The translations under genes were made by a program, and so were the position numbers. The notes beneath the pieces were generated by a model, which was given only the letters and a program-made list of their open reading frames with translations, searched no databases and had not been told where the DNA came from. This document shows, piece after piece, positions 1 to 13,600 of a stretch of 64,000 nt of DNA. Within the stretch, counting starts at the first letter, position 1. Each line of letters starts with the position of its first letter. This DNA is from Otis tarda (Eukaryota; Chordata; Aves; Otidiformes; Otididae): NCBI GenBank assembly GCA_026413225.1, contig CM048552.1, positions 133,437,053 to 133,501,052 of the forward strand, written 5' to 3'.

Positions 1-1706
1 TGTAAAAGAAGCCAAATAAATCATCTTCCCTCCTTGCGTTTCAAGCATAAACCAAGCTGAACACTCACCACACAGGTTTACACTTCGACAAAAGAAAACA
101 TCCTCCTCCCAGCACATCTGACCGAGCAGCAAATTAAAACAGAGGGTTAATCCCTTGCTTCGCCTCTCCCGAAATCTCTCAGCCTCTTTCCATTTGCTTC
201 ACCAGGACAGGGCACAGACCATCAGCTAAGGGGAGGGAGGCAGGATTTGGAGCTGCCGGTCCCCAGGCATTCGGCAGCGAACATGGTGTAAATGAACATG
301 GTATAAACATGGTGAGGCTGTTTTCTGTCCAGAAGGCACAGGCTAGCTCTGCAAGATGGGGAAGACAGGCAGGAGCGGGAGGCTGAGGGCACTTGACCCT
401 GGCAGATAACCTCTCCTCCTCTTTCCCAACTTCTGCCAAGTGGGAGCCAAGCTGACAAGGGCCCCCCAGGCAGGAGGGGCGGGAGATTTGGGATCTTTTT
501 TTAAAAAATGCAGGTGAAATTGCTCAGGTGATGAGGAAAAGGTGTTTTGGCTGACAAGATTTCTCTCCCCCTCCTCTTCTAAGTGTGCTATGTCTGTAGT
601 GTTATCTGATGATTAAAAAAAAAAATCACCCTGTAGTTTTCCAGTATTTAAATATTAATATCTTAAATATTTGGATTTCAGTAACTATTGGATGCTAACA
701 TATGAATTTTGGAAAGCTTTTCATGGGCTGAAGTGCTTCTGTAACTGTAGATTTCTGGTACAAAACAGAGTGAAATGGAAAAAGCAATCTTTTTTTTCTG
801 TCTAGAAAAATCAAAGACCTTTAAAAGTCCATTTAATGTAACAGAGCATATCTTGATCAGCAAGCCGAATAGCCCCTAAACCTCCCTGAGTTCTACAATC
901 ATTTTTTATATATTTGAAAGAAATGAAGGCTCTAAGCACTGGTAACAGTAGCCTGGCAAAGTCCATGAGGCTTTCATGAATGATTTGAGGGTAGCAAAGC
1001 TCAAATACCCAACAGAGCCACAGGATAAATTTGGGCCCAAAGCACATCACTTTGACAAATCATTCATTTAGGGACAGCATCAAAAGCAAGAATACAGTAA
1101 ATTGTCCCACAGGATGAAAAAGAAAGACGCCCAACCCTATGTTATTTATGTATAGATAAAATGCAGCTTTTCAAGAGCCAATGTGTTCAAACAGCGTAGA
1201 AGTAACTAGACAGACAGAGTCTACAATGGCAATTGCAAATAAGCAGGAAAATTGAGGTCAGAGTAAGAAAAAGGACAAGGGAGGGCTGGGGGGGGCCCAA
1301 ACTTTTGCAGAAACCTCTTTTTTTTTAATGGCCTTCTTGAAAAAGAATATTACTTTAAACTGAAGGGAACTGAAAACAGAAAAAATTGCAAACTTTGTGT
1401 TCTAGTGGAAGCAAATATAAATTGGAGTGCTGATGCCAAGAAAGGGTAAGATTTCAAAATTTCCAACAGCTTGATATCACATTTCCTACTGATGCAAGAC
1501 ACTTTTTTTTTTTTTCACTAGCCAAGTGCTGTGATGTGGCTGTCAGCCAAACAGCTGTGGCAACCGCTGTGCCACAGGACTGTGCTACCGCGGGCTGAGG
1601 TTGGGTCACTGGGACGTGAGGATGGCAAAGCTCAGCAGCCAGCGGGGCAGGGGCTGGCTGGAGCAGGCAGGTGGTAAAAATAAATAAATAGTTGCATTTG
1701 ACCAGG

Positions 1707-1731
1707 AAAAAAAAAAAAAAAAAAAAAAAAA
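1707..1731. repeat. A homopolymer, 25 nt
   Basis: Uninterrupted A run. It could be the tail of an old retroposed sequence, but no recognisable element precedes it. Confidence 0.9.
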
Positions 1732-3066
1732 GAACTAGTTCTGGTGATGCAGCTCATGCATAACGAATAAAACCAAGTGACTGCCATGTCCCTAAAGTGC
1801 CACCTAGTGGCATCTGCGACAGGCCATTTCTGAGTGCTTTGCTTAGAGGAGAGTACCAAAAAATAGCTGTCTGCACTATTCAGAGCCTGCAGACTGAGCC
1901 TGCCCCCCAGGGTGGGCAGAGAGCCAGGGCAGGTACGGTAAGGCTCTGCTTTTTGGAGAATCTCCTTCCTCTCTCATGCAGAAGCCAGGTCTACCCATTA
2001 ATGATCTGCCAGCAGAGCTGCAAGTTCTCCTCTGCAAAAGATCTCCATTCCTCAGGGCGATGTGCCTCTGACATAAGTGCCCAGTGCCCGGGCATAGAGA
2101 AATCAGTATGCTGTTGCAGGGGATTTTGTTCAGGGACTGACAGCATTTAACCCAGGCAAAAAAATCTTTTGTTTAACGGCAACGTGCATCAATGCAAAGA
2201 AGGTTTGCTGATTCAGCTAAGCCAACAAAGTCCTCTAGCCAAAGCCTGAGAGGCTTTACAAACACGTTTGCAAGCTGATGTCTCCCCACACTGGCCCCAC
2301 ACATATTTTAAAGGAAAAATAATGCCTGCTTTTTCTTTTGTTGGAGGGACTCTGCACCGATTTCCTTCCCTTCACGGATTTGGATGTGAGGTGAAAACCA
2401 GACCTGGTAGCCCTCTCATCATGGGCAGAGTGAGACTGGGTCCAGGATGCCCCAGTCCAAGCTCCTACACTGGAGTGTAAAGAAAAGGTGATTCACCAGG
2501 AGCAGCTGAGGTGGGCTCCCTTTAATTCTTCATTGCTTCATGCTTAATATCGTCTTGGGGCAACTTATTCAGAAACACAGCAATAAACTGCCTCCCTCCA
2601 TCACAGCAATGCCATAGGAAGCTTCCCACCATTATATTAGGGTTTAGAATAATTCAGCACCGGTTTATAGAACTGAGAGTTTATACATTATGCAATATGT
2701 CCTTCCAAAGGAAAATTCAGTTATAGCAGTGTAAAAATGCCTAAATGGAAGCGTCTCATTCATGTCCACAGAACAGAGTAAGGCACTGACACAGGACGTG
2801 CTGCTGTGCTGGTACGGCTGGGTCCGCTTCCAGGGTTATGCTAGTTGGGCAAGAAAAACCCTACTCGTGCACAACCAGCAGCACAAAAGATAGTTTGCAG
2901 ACCAGGCCCTAGAGTATCTTGATTTTGTGAAGAAGAGACCACAGAAAAGAACAAGACAGCGTCCTATTCCAAATCTCCTGAAGAGCTTCTCTGTGCAAAG
3001 ACCAAAGTGCAGTTATTAACAGGTTGTATCTCCTGTTTCCCCAGCAGTCTCATATTTTCTAGGAAC

Positions 3067-3170
3067 AGAATCATAGAATCATAGAATGGTTAGGGTTGGA
3101 AGGGACTTTCAAAGGTCATCTAGTCCAACCCCCCTGCAAGGAGCAGGGACATGCCCAACTAGATCAGGTA
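3067..3170 (-). mobile_element. CR1 LINE 3' end fragment, minus orientation
   Basis: This is the reverse complement of the CR1 3' terminus. It begins on the plus strand with AGAATCATAGAATCATAG, the inverted terminal octamer repeat, followed by GGTTGGAAGGGAC and TAGTCCAACCCCCCTGC, and ends near CAACTAGATCAGGT. About 100 bp remain; severe 5' truncation is usual for CR1. It is in the same orientation as REPS2. Confidence 0.93.
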
Positions 3171-6100
3171 CCCTCCTCATTCTTTCAGGCCAAAGATAAA
3201 ACCATCCAACGGAGTTTCTGTATAATGGCCGCGGCCAGAGACCAACCTGTGGCCTACGGCCAATGCTGAGCATTAGGACAGATAATTCCTCATCATTAAG
3301 GAGAGCATTAGTAATAGCAAATGCTTATTATTTCAACACATGATCTTTGACCAGCCATTCATAATCTCCTCACTGCTCCATGTGACGATACTTAACAGTA
3401 CCTTTCTGAAGGAATACGTAATGCTCACTTAAGCACTAAGTGCTTCGAAAGCCTCAGATGAAAGATTTTCATAACTGTAAGAGAAAGCATCACCTTACAA
3501 CTGGTTCTTCGCTTACACTTCCAGTTCTTTTCCTTTGCAATGCTGGATTATATGTAGATTTCACACCCACTTTTCAAGACAATCTGTAACTGATCTTCCA
3601 GAACAGAAGGTCTATGCAGAGCTTTCATATTTCTGTTACCTAAGAGCCTTTTTGCAAGAGGTGAAGTATATATTCAATCTTTCCTACAATTCAATCTCGC
3701 CCACGCTTATGCTCCAGGCTAACTTTACACACGGAAATAGTCCCATTGTAGTCAATAGCACTACTCACAAAAGTGAAATTATATCTCTGTGCATTCACTG
3801 GAACAGCCCATAATCATCACCTATACAGTGCCACTGCTTAGCTTTGCGAAAAAAAAAAAAAAAAGTACTGAGAACAGCTTATCTGTAGGAAAAAAAATGG
3901 GATACTAAATACGCTCAACGCTCAGCATGTGCCCATTGCAATCTTCTATCATCTCTAGGTAAATTCATTTAAGAGGTATTTTGCTCCTTTCTAAACATTC
4001 ATATTTTTGCGCTTAATGCCAATTTCTAAGAAGTCAAGATGTCTCAATTCCAGTTTCTGTGAGTCTTCTGCATCTCACACTGAATCATCAGTTCTTTTTA
4101 TTGCTTGTTACAGAAACTGAAAATAAGACAGAAAAAAAAAAAACCAAACCCATAGGGATGCAAATGCAACAAGCTGCCAGAGTCGTAGTGTGCTGCCTGC
4201 TTTCTCAGCGCTGTGCAGCCCTGAAGTTTTGATAAGCTTTTTCTTTCCCCCAGCTATCTGAGGGATGGTGATAAGGTTGAGGAAAAAGGCAGTAAATACA
4301 AACAAATTGCTGCAACGTTCAGCCCAGTCGCAAGGAAAGAATAGGACCCAGATGGAAGCATTAACAATCTGTTTTAATACTCTACTTCCACAAAACCAGA
4401 TTAACATAAGCTAGAAAGGGGTATGTGCATTCCACTAGAGGTACAGGCATTGGATTCTCAGTTTTTTTCATTGTTGTTTTTACAATAAATGTGAAGCCAA
4501 ATTCAAAAATTATTACAACACATTTTAATAAAGACACTCGCCCTTCTTCCACTCTCCCAGAAACCTCTTTAGAAAGGATTTTATGGCATCCATCAACTAC
4601 CCCCTAAATTCAATTTTAACTGTGCTACTTCCCACCACTTCTTACATTGTAATTTATTTTGTCTGGCTGTTTTAGATTTAATATCTAATTTTCAGGAAAG
4701 GAAGATAATCCACTTGTATTATATTAAAGTGGCAGATGGCAAAAATCTTTCGTGTTATAGAAGACTTTCCACTTTATTACAGTTAGAGGCTTCTTCAGTA
4801 CCTACTGCATGGATTACACAACATATGTTATTCTGCAGCCAAAAGAGGGGAGATGATCAAAAAGACCCACCGTCTACTTGCACAGTGGTTGTAAATGCAA
4901 GCTAAAAGAGGTATTCCTTTGGTTTAATGTAAAACAGTTGTCTGGGAGAATATCACCATATATACGAATAGCACGCTGCCAAAAGCAAAATCTTCACTTT
5001 TTAAAAAAAAAAAAAAATTCTGTAACTAAAAAGTTCCTTCCCTTAAAGCTCCAGGTGTCCTGCCAGCACTTGGAAAGTCCTCACACAATTTTACAGAGTA
5101 AGAAGGTGCCTCAGCTGGCTGAACATTTTCTTCAAACAACCCCGTAACAGAGATAAGCAAACCCTACCTCATCCTCCAAGTATCTTGGCCCTACCCAATG
5201 ACACTGGTGGGGGGAGGGGAGAGACCCCCGGCCCAGCTCCCAGTATGCAGCCTGCAAGTGCCCATTCCACTCGGGAGGCTGAGAGGTCTCAGCAGGTCTC
5301 ATGGGAGTCCTTTCCCACCTCTTGGCCTGAGGGCCGCAGATCAGCATAACTGACACATAATTGACAAGTTACAGCCCCAGCCTGAGCGTACTCCATGCTT
5401 GAGGTTCTCTGTGGGTTCACCAGAAGGTATGTTACTAGAGACAATTTCTTGAACTGGGTCCAGGGTTTTCACTTGCAATTCTGGATGATGACCGGCCAAA
5501 AAGCTTCAAGGAATTATGAAATATCGAGTAACATTTGGAGAGTGGAACATTGGATATGTTAAAAAGAATAGTGTCTTTGCTTTCCAACAACACCAGGTGC
5601 CTGTGATTGGGCAGGGTGACCCACACATCATCCCTCACAGGACTTTGCTTCCATGATTTCACCAAATCAATAACATCTAATGGTAACAATGGCCACTAAA
5701 CTGATGGCCTAACTCTTGAGCTCATATCACAGTGAGATTTTAATCTTCAGAGCTGCAGTGTACTCAGAATACTTCAGTTTGATAATGTTAACAGCTGCCT
5801 ACCTACTCCACTTCACTGCTTTGGCTTCATCCATAATTTCTTCAGCACCTGTCAAAGCTTCCGGCATGAAACCAGTGGGAAAACCAGGTCCCAAGGTCTC
5901 CAGAAAGAAAAGTCCTGCACAAATCAGTGTGAATTTACAAAACCAATAGGCTTAAAATTTAGACTCTGGGAAAAGAGACTAGGAACATCAGATTTTTCAG
6001 CCAAGATACACAGGGTTTTCTTCCAGTCTCACTGTTTTCATATCGCCTTATGTAGCACAGGCAGGACTGAAGATATGCCTTCATTACTGGACAGGAAGGT

Positions 6101-9100
6101 ACCAAAATAGAGTAATTTAAATAAAGGAACGTTGATATAATTGGGTAATGTTGCAGAGAGTGAGCTGATGTTGGATAAAATCCTGAAGTTATATTTGCTC
6201 TTCAGTGTTCACCCGTAATTCCTATTACAATAAATATGCTACTAAATCTCTCACAGTAAGCAGCTGCGGTAAATTACTTCTGTAGGCTTAAAAGCCAACA
6301 ATAATAAAGTATTATTTTGTTTTCCATTAAAAAAAAATAACAACAGAGGCTTATACCAGATATGCATACACATGTTTGGTTTCAGTGGAGTGTTATTCAT
6401 GAGCACTCAGAGTTATTTCCTATCTGAAATCTGTGTCACTGCAAATCAGCTACACATGCTATTGCGTCCCTATCATGATTTTTACTGCCTCCAAGTTACA
6501 TAAATTGTCAATGTACAGCTCTGGGTCCACACAAAAGTTTGAAGGCCACTTTTGCGCCATTTCTCCTTGATGACTTAAGTTTACTGTTAAGTTAGGAACA
6601 CAGGATCAGCAAAAATTACCTGAGCCACTGAATCCAGTCCTCTTCAAGCCCAGAAAGAAACACAGTAGGTATTTCAACAAGCTAGAGGTTATCTGTTCTA
6701 TATACCATCTTGCGAGGTGGGGGATGACAATGGGGATGACACAAAAAATCCTAAAAACTTTTAAAAAATTTTAAAAAACCCCAAGACTCAAAAAAAAAAA
6801 AAAAAAAAGTGGAAAAGCCATAACTATAGCGTGTCATGAGACATGAGCAAGAGAGGTAGGACACTGCCACTGTCCTGTCTGTACAGGAGCTTACAGCACA
6901 TTAAACATTTATGGTCTGAAAAAAATAGGGAAACTGTTACAGATAAAATTATCCTTAAACTCAAGCAGCTACTGCAGACTTGCTAAGTGTGAGATGTGCT
7001 ACCAGGGATTACAGGAGGTGTCAGTGAAGTTACACATAGGCACATGCACAATAGTAGAAGGAAAACACTTCAAAATAACCTATTATCCAAAACAAAACTC
7101 TGCTCTTTGTATGAGCCAGTTTCTACACTAATCTTTCTAAGTGCCCTTTATAGAATTTAGGCAAAACTTGAATTACTTGCTTTCCTTAATAGGAAAGCAA
7201 TGTGATTTCAGTATTCTAACAGCATTTCATATTGCATTTCACAGCGTCTTACTGGAAACATCAGTTCAAAATGGCTTGCAGTGCAGAGAGATATGGGTTG
7301 AAATTTGGGTAAAAGATGATAAATTTGAGATAATGGTGTATCCACACTATGTAAACTTGCCTTTTCTCCATTTTTATTTATTAAATTTATTTACAGTCAC
7401 CATAGGGACCTCAGATGAAAGCACCACTGCATCAGAGAAACGTCTGGTGAAAGCTCTAAGGAAAACTTGAGTGCAGTTCGGGGACCGATATGAAGTCTAT
7501 ACAACACTGACTTTGGCAACGGAGAAAAAAAATCCAAGGAAATGGAGCTACCATAGCCTTTTAGAGGCCATCAATAAGAGAGAAACGCAGAGTTAATTCA
7601 CCAACCCTAAAACCCATCATAGAGGTAAGAAGAGATGCAGTTGCACCTGTAAAGGTGCCTATCTCCCATCAGAGGTGTGGAACAGCACGTGCTGGCAACA
7701 ACAACCCAGAGTAGAGAGGCCAGCCCCACTGCCATTTCCCCATAAACTGGCCAAGTCTCTGTAGGATCCCAAGACTCGAGCCTCTCACAGTAAGCCTGTG
7801 CATCCACTGAGCTTCCGAGACAAGGCCACAGCAGTATTAGCTCCAAGTTTTACCACTCACCCAGGGATACAGTCCTTCTCCCTCATTATTCAGCTGACTG
7901 CACTATGGAGGCAGAGTTGGACATGGACATGATTTAATAAGTTTGTGATATGACTAGAGATGTTTGGCACACTCTGAATAACCAGTGTTTAAGTAACTTA
8001 CTGAGCTTGATTACCTTGGAGGTTCTGACAGGAAAAATAATGTTTTCCTAAAGGTTGAAACAAATTCTACTAAAAACATCAGCAACCCAGGACCAAAGTC
8101 AAGATACCATTTCTATATTGCTATTGATTAAGCTCACAGAAGGACTTCTGCTCCACTAAAATGTAATACCTACCCCTTGGTACCTCTCTTACGCACTTTG
8201 GCCTTTACACCCCACGAGTCCTTTAATCTCACTCTAAAGAGCCAACCGGTCCAGGCTGCTTCTCAGCCATCCATAGAAAAACTGTAGTCCTCAGAAGAAA
8301 TTATTTCCCTCTCCTCCTCCATCAACTGATTTCCAAAGCTGAGCCAAAATAATCACACCAGGAGCATACTCATATGGTGCACAGCCACCTGAAATATGGG
8401 GGGTTCGCTTCATTTCCAAGCTACATTTGTCATTCACAGTGCTTAACTGCAGGCATACAGCAAAATGCTAGGGCAATAAAAAAGGATTTTCAGTAACATT
8501 GTTGAAAAATAAGTTAAAAGATAAATTTAAGAAGAGTTTGGTAAATCCTGAAGCAGGAAAAAGCTGAATGTGCCGTTTCAGCACCATGGCTTTTCTTTAG
8601 TTCTTGATCCTGCCTTGGTTTTGAAAGCATATCACTCTATCCAAGTTCTTCGTGCTCTTTAAATCAAGGGCCTCACTGGACTAATGTAATCCATATGCTT
8701 CCTATTGCTTACACGGTATTCGTAAGGGTCAGCTCAGCTGAATTATGACCCCATCACTCATATTTCCCTACTGTCTGTTACCTTATCACAGAAAGGCATG
8801 CTTGGAGATAAAATAAACCACATGTGACAAGCGTGACATTTATTATGCTTTCAAGAACTGGTTTTATGTACATTTTTGCTAGATGTCAGAACAAAAATAT
8901 TGTGATGAGATATTTGACTAAATATCTTTAAAAATCATCAGAAATGAGTAAATTAAGTGATGCATATAAGCAAAGCATCAGTTATGTATTCATTACTAAA
9001 CAGACACAGAACCTACTTTTTTTTCTTTCTTTCAGAAAATAGGCTTTTGTATTGGAGAAGACTGGATCAAGAATTTCACAGGAGAATCCTCTTGTGTTTA

Positions 9101-10591
9101 GTTTTAGAAAGGTCTTATACTCTACATGGCCCAGCGTAGGATGAGGAGCTGGTTCAGTGTTTGCGATGTGGTAAGGAAGCTGCTGGACACACGTAAATAA
9201 ATTCGTATCTCTCCTCACTGTCCTGCTAGGGAAATGCAAATCTATCACAGGACAAGAAAATGAACAACTAGCAGAACCTTGCTTGAAAACAATGGTGTTT
9301 TCCCCTAAGAACAGGATTTATTATATTTACTGCTTTTCCCAGTGGCAGTGCTTGCAATGCAGGAAGCCAGTGTGCTGTTACAAGTCCAATCAGCGGCAGG
9401 AGGGCCGGCACGGGTTGCCGCAGCAGCTGCTGTGGGCCAAAGGTAGAGAGGCAGGGAGTCACACCATGGAATCCAGGCAAGCCAGAGGGAAACGCTGCTC
9501 TCCAGAAAGCGTTAGACAAAGCAGGAATGTGATGAGTGCACTAAGAAGTATGTGGTGTTAGCAGCAATGGCTAATGCCATACTGAGTCAGGGGAAGCACG
9601 CAAGCTCAAACCAGAATGCTCTGTGGTCCTCAAGGCTGAAACAAGCTGCACTCAGATGCTAAAAACAGCTGGGACAAGGACAAGAGCAATGAGCTGCTGG
9701 TGGAGCTGGGGGGTGGCAACAAGCCTTTTATAATTTCTGTCATAAGCACCATGCAGCAGGAGGTGTTCAACAGCAGACTTTTAAGAATAGATCCAAAACT
9801 GAAGTGAGGACTGCTTCTGGCCCAAGGAAGGTGTCTCACCAAGTTTCTATATGTAACGGGCCATCAGCTCCCTGATTGACTTGTTTTCTATTATACACTT
9901 CACCTAAAGGAGTAACATATGAAGCACACAGCCGCCTAAGATTTAACACAGCCAACAACATAAAAAGAACAAGACACTGATCCTCCATCATTTCCTAAAA
10001 CATGAAGTAAGTATCTGGACACAGACATGCACAATTTAGTCAATTTGCATTGCCCTGTGGTTGTGTGATGCTCTAGAAACAAACAAACAAAAACCTATCC
10101 AAAAAGCAAAACAAAAGCACACCACTAATGGTTTGAAACTTAATAACACAACTGACATGGCATTATTTCAGCATTATTTTTTAAACCCATGGGTGAAACA
10201 AACTTACATGGAGTGGCTCCCTTAGCAGACACCCTCTGAGCATCTGAAGCTTGAGAAGCAAATAGCAGGTATCAAGCCCATGTCTTTCAGGCATGAAACT
10301 CTTATTAGCAGACTAGCCTTACTAGACTTTAATTTACAGGTTTTTTTTCTAGTGGGTGCATGTCAGCTCTACTACAAAGAGATTTAATTAGCCTGTAATT
10401 TGACATTGCAACACACCGGCTAGACAGACGAGTGAAGAAGGACATGTAGGGAACTGCAGAGCAAACTGCAGATTTGCATTAAGTTAGAAGCAAGAACAGC
10501 TGCCATGTCCAAGCCAACTTGTGCTAATCACCACAACAGGAACATAAATAAGCAAATAATACACAGCAAAGTGCTGAACCGCTGTCCATAC

Positions 10592-10656
10592 CTGAGATAC
10601 AGAAGGCCGAGGGGGCAGTGCAGGAGGTGGTGGGGGCAGCCAGCCAGATCTCACAG
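10592..10656 (-). CDS. REPS2: REPS2 exon, second Pro-rich segment (last exon found)
   Basis: The exon is 65 nt. The acceptor is AACTGTTCAG; it completes G|CT (Ala) and ends in phase 0 at CAG before GTATGGACAG. It reads [20 protein letters not shown], then SQ. PALPPRP is a class II SH3 consensus. In mammalian POB1 the equivalent motif is reported to bind Grb2 and an Arf-GAP. A run of eleven C residues lies in the transcript upstream of the acceptor (plus-strand G run near 10676-10688). The exons for the C-terminal coiled coil were not found to the left of this one. Confidence 0.96.
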
Positions 10657-13600
10657 CTGAACAGTTAGAAAAGAAGGGGGGGGGGGGACGACAAAAAAAA
10701 ACAACACACAAACAAAACCACATTAATTTAATTCCACATAAAATCAGAATTAATTTTCATTACAGTTCCTAGTGAAGAGGCAACATTCAATATTTTAATA
10801 ACAGAAACCAAACTTGACCTCTATTGAGCAAAACTCTGCTTGAAATAACTTCTTGAGTAGTGATTTAATTGCTGTAAAAACCCACAATGTTACGACAAAA
10901 AGCAGAGATGGAAGCCAGTCAGCCACAAAAGCTGGAGCTAAAGCAATCCAATTCTAGTTAAAGAACCCCAGTAGCAGGGTCTACTTGTCCTTGGGACCTT
11001 GCTCTTTGTCATTAACATGACTTCCTTTTTAAAAAAAGTGATGCTTTAGCATCCAAGGTAGACATTAGCATTCACCCCAGATAAAACACACTACATGACA
11101 GAGCGGAGCCTTAAAAGAAAACATTTGTCATGGAATTAATAGGACAAAAGCTCAAGCGAACAAAAAACAAATGTGTTTCTTTGGCTTTATGTTTTGTACT
11201 TGCATGTTATTACTCACCGGAGGTGTTTCGGAGGGAGGAAGAGAAATAATGGGAGGAAGACAAACCCTAATGGACAGTTCAGGCTCCCCTAACACAAGGC
11301 GATGTCAGCTTTTAGTTTGAGCCAGGACAAAGGGAGGGTAACAATCATATAGATCCAGCCACTGTATTTCTTAGTTTCCTTGAAATACCTAAAACCCATC
11401 ATGGCACAAGACTGCAGGAGAGATGATGGCTTCCAAAGGCAGCTGCAGAGAAGAGAACTAGGCTAGCAGAGACACCAACCAGGACTGGTGGGAGTCCTTA
11501 GGTGGGTTATCCTCTCCAAGCTCCTGTCACATTGAGTGCTCAGCACTTGCACTAGCAAAGGTATAAGACAGTCCTTCTTGCACTGGTGGTTATTTATGTA
11601 TTTAAAAAAAGGCAATATTAAACTTAGAAATGCCTTTTACCACAATAATGCTAGCAAGCAATTACATTTATGTACTTTTTATTTCCATATATATTTTAAA
11701 AAGCCACAAATACCATTATGAGTCTTGCTACAGCTTAGTCATTTACATAATTTATACACCAAGTCTGAAAATGTCTACATAGTTGAAAACACAGAGACAA
11801 AAGATATTATCCATTAAGGACAACAGTGACATGAGAGCAAAAATGTGTGGATGAAAAAATTGAGGACAGTCATACTGACTATATACAGGTCCAAAGAGGT
11901 TTATAATGCATTGGGGTTTTTGTATCTTCTGTATCATCATCTCTTCAATCAGAATGAAGCCTAATATCACTGCACATAGTGCCAAAGAGAGATGTAGAAC
12001 AATTAAATCTAACTTAGGTTAAGCAAGAGAGCCACTAAAACACCTACAGGTGTAAGAAAGATTTGAAAAAACATGGTCATTAGGATCCTTTCTTTTGCAT
12101 TTCATTAGCTCTGTTTATAAGGCCACTGCAATACCAACATGATGCTGTCATTACATTCTCCATCTCCTCTGTGCAACTAATTCGTAGAAAGGAACAACAG
12201 AGCAAAAACCCTTCCTTTCCTTTACTTGCTCACCGATCCTTCAAACCAAGCAACGTACTCAGGAAAGCAGCAGTGTTGCCTTTATGCAGCAAGGTGCTGG
12301 GCTTGCTCGAAAAGCATCTCCTGAAGCGGTTACGCACATTGTGAAACTTCAACAAGTCTCCTGGGATTTGGCCCACAAAATTCCAAAGGGAAAAGTAATT
12401 TTTCCCTAAGACGGCCAAATTAAAAAAGAAAAAAAAACCAAACCAACCAAAACCCACCCCCCAAAAACTGCTTCTTCAGCTTTCAAATATATTAATTTAG
12501 CATTAAATAAGTTAGATGCTTACACCATGTGCATTTGACCCAGTTTCCTCTTTTTAATCCTGCAAATTCTAACTTAAGCTACTCATGAAATATTCATAAA
12601 ATTCCTGCTGTTGCAGAACATCTTCAGCTTGTTGTTAGAAGGAAATCATGCTTATGTGAGCACAATTGCTACACAAAATTTAGTTGACTTTTGAGGACTC
12701 ATTAAAAAAATCACATTTTTCTTCACAGGGCAATAAAAAAAAAAATCTGACAGATTCTGCATGCTTCAGCCTTCTCTAGTGTCACTGCCCTAAAAGATGG
12801 CAATATTAACAGATATTCATGGGTTTTTATGTGAATCAGCAGGTGACTTGTAATATTAGGCTATTCCAGAATGCCTGCCTTCCTGGGAGACTGCCCGGCA
12901 CAGATTGGCTCTTGCTGTTAAGAGATGGCATTGCTACGTTAGCTCTGCAAGTGAACCCAAATACAGGGGGAGACCCATTTCCAAAATGAAAGTAAGTATC
13001 CTGGGATCAAGCAGCCAACAGACAAACGTCGTATTTTGAGGTGCGCACCTCAGAGCTTGGACAAGCTGCATGCCATTGCTCTTTGAAAACAAGTCTTCAC
13101 TCTCTACGCAAAAGCGGAGGGAGCTGGAGGGAGCAGGATGCATCTTGCACAGGTCACCTTGTCACCATGCAGCTTGGCAGCGTTCACACCAGGGTGAGCA
13201 ACGTACAGCAGATTTCAGAGAGAGCACTGTGGAAAGGCCATGCGGGTACCAGTAAAACAGATGTAAGTACACCCAACATCTGTGTCACATGTATTACTGT
13301 AAATGGTAGCATTTTCACACACTAGTTACTCCCACAAAGATAGTGATAAGGCCTTCAGTTCAAAAAATCATGGCTCTTTACTTCGCATGTTTACACTTTA
13401 AAGCAGATTATCAGCATGGAAAGCTTCCAGGACCATTTTTCTGCCCTATTTTGGCAATCACAAAGGTCTGATAGCACCAACAGGACACCACACTAGATTA
13501 AAAAAGCAGGTTTTCCAATCTGAAGCTAGATTAATATTTCAAAACAAACACTAGGCTGTAATGCCACGCTCCGAGAACAGGCCATGCCATCTTATCTGGC

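Larger units (their letters stand above)
1..10591 (-). other. REPS2 intron, 3' part of window (incomplete)
   Basis: This is non-coding sequence after the last recognised exon. I looked on the minus strand for the expected next segments (PSKPIRRKFRPEN and the coiled coil KKAIQ..RKNKE..LARLNSELQQQL) and found no match. It holds one CR1 fragment (about 3067-3170), a 25-A run (1707-1731) and other A-rich tracts (near 3849-3864 and 6790-6808). Scattered short open frames on both strands lack recognisable protein character. Confidence 0.75.

Noticed and set aside
4108..4150. TTTTCAG acceptor-like site on the minus strand near 4118
   Set aside because: The sequence after it meets stops in the required phase within a few codons.
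4108..4407. Minus-strand 99-codon frame with a Lys-rich segment (GGKKKLIKTSG) as a candidate C-terminal REPS2 exon
   Set aside because: Does not match the SKPIRRKFRPEN or coiled-coil segments; ends in a poly-Phe run from a homopolymer.
5770..5945. Minus-strand frame with protein-like text (GFPTGFMPEALTGAEEIMDE..)
   Set aside because: Only about 48 codons between stops, no similarity to the expected REPS2 C-terminus, and no matching splice phase. Probably chance, or an unrecognised old repeat.
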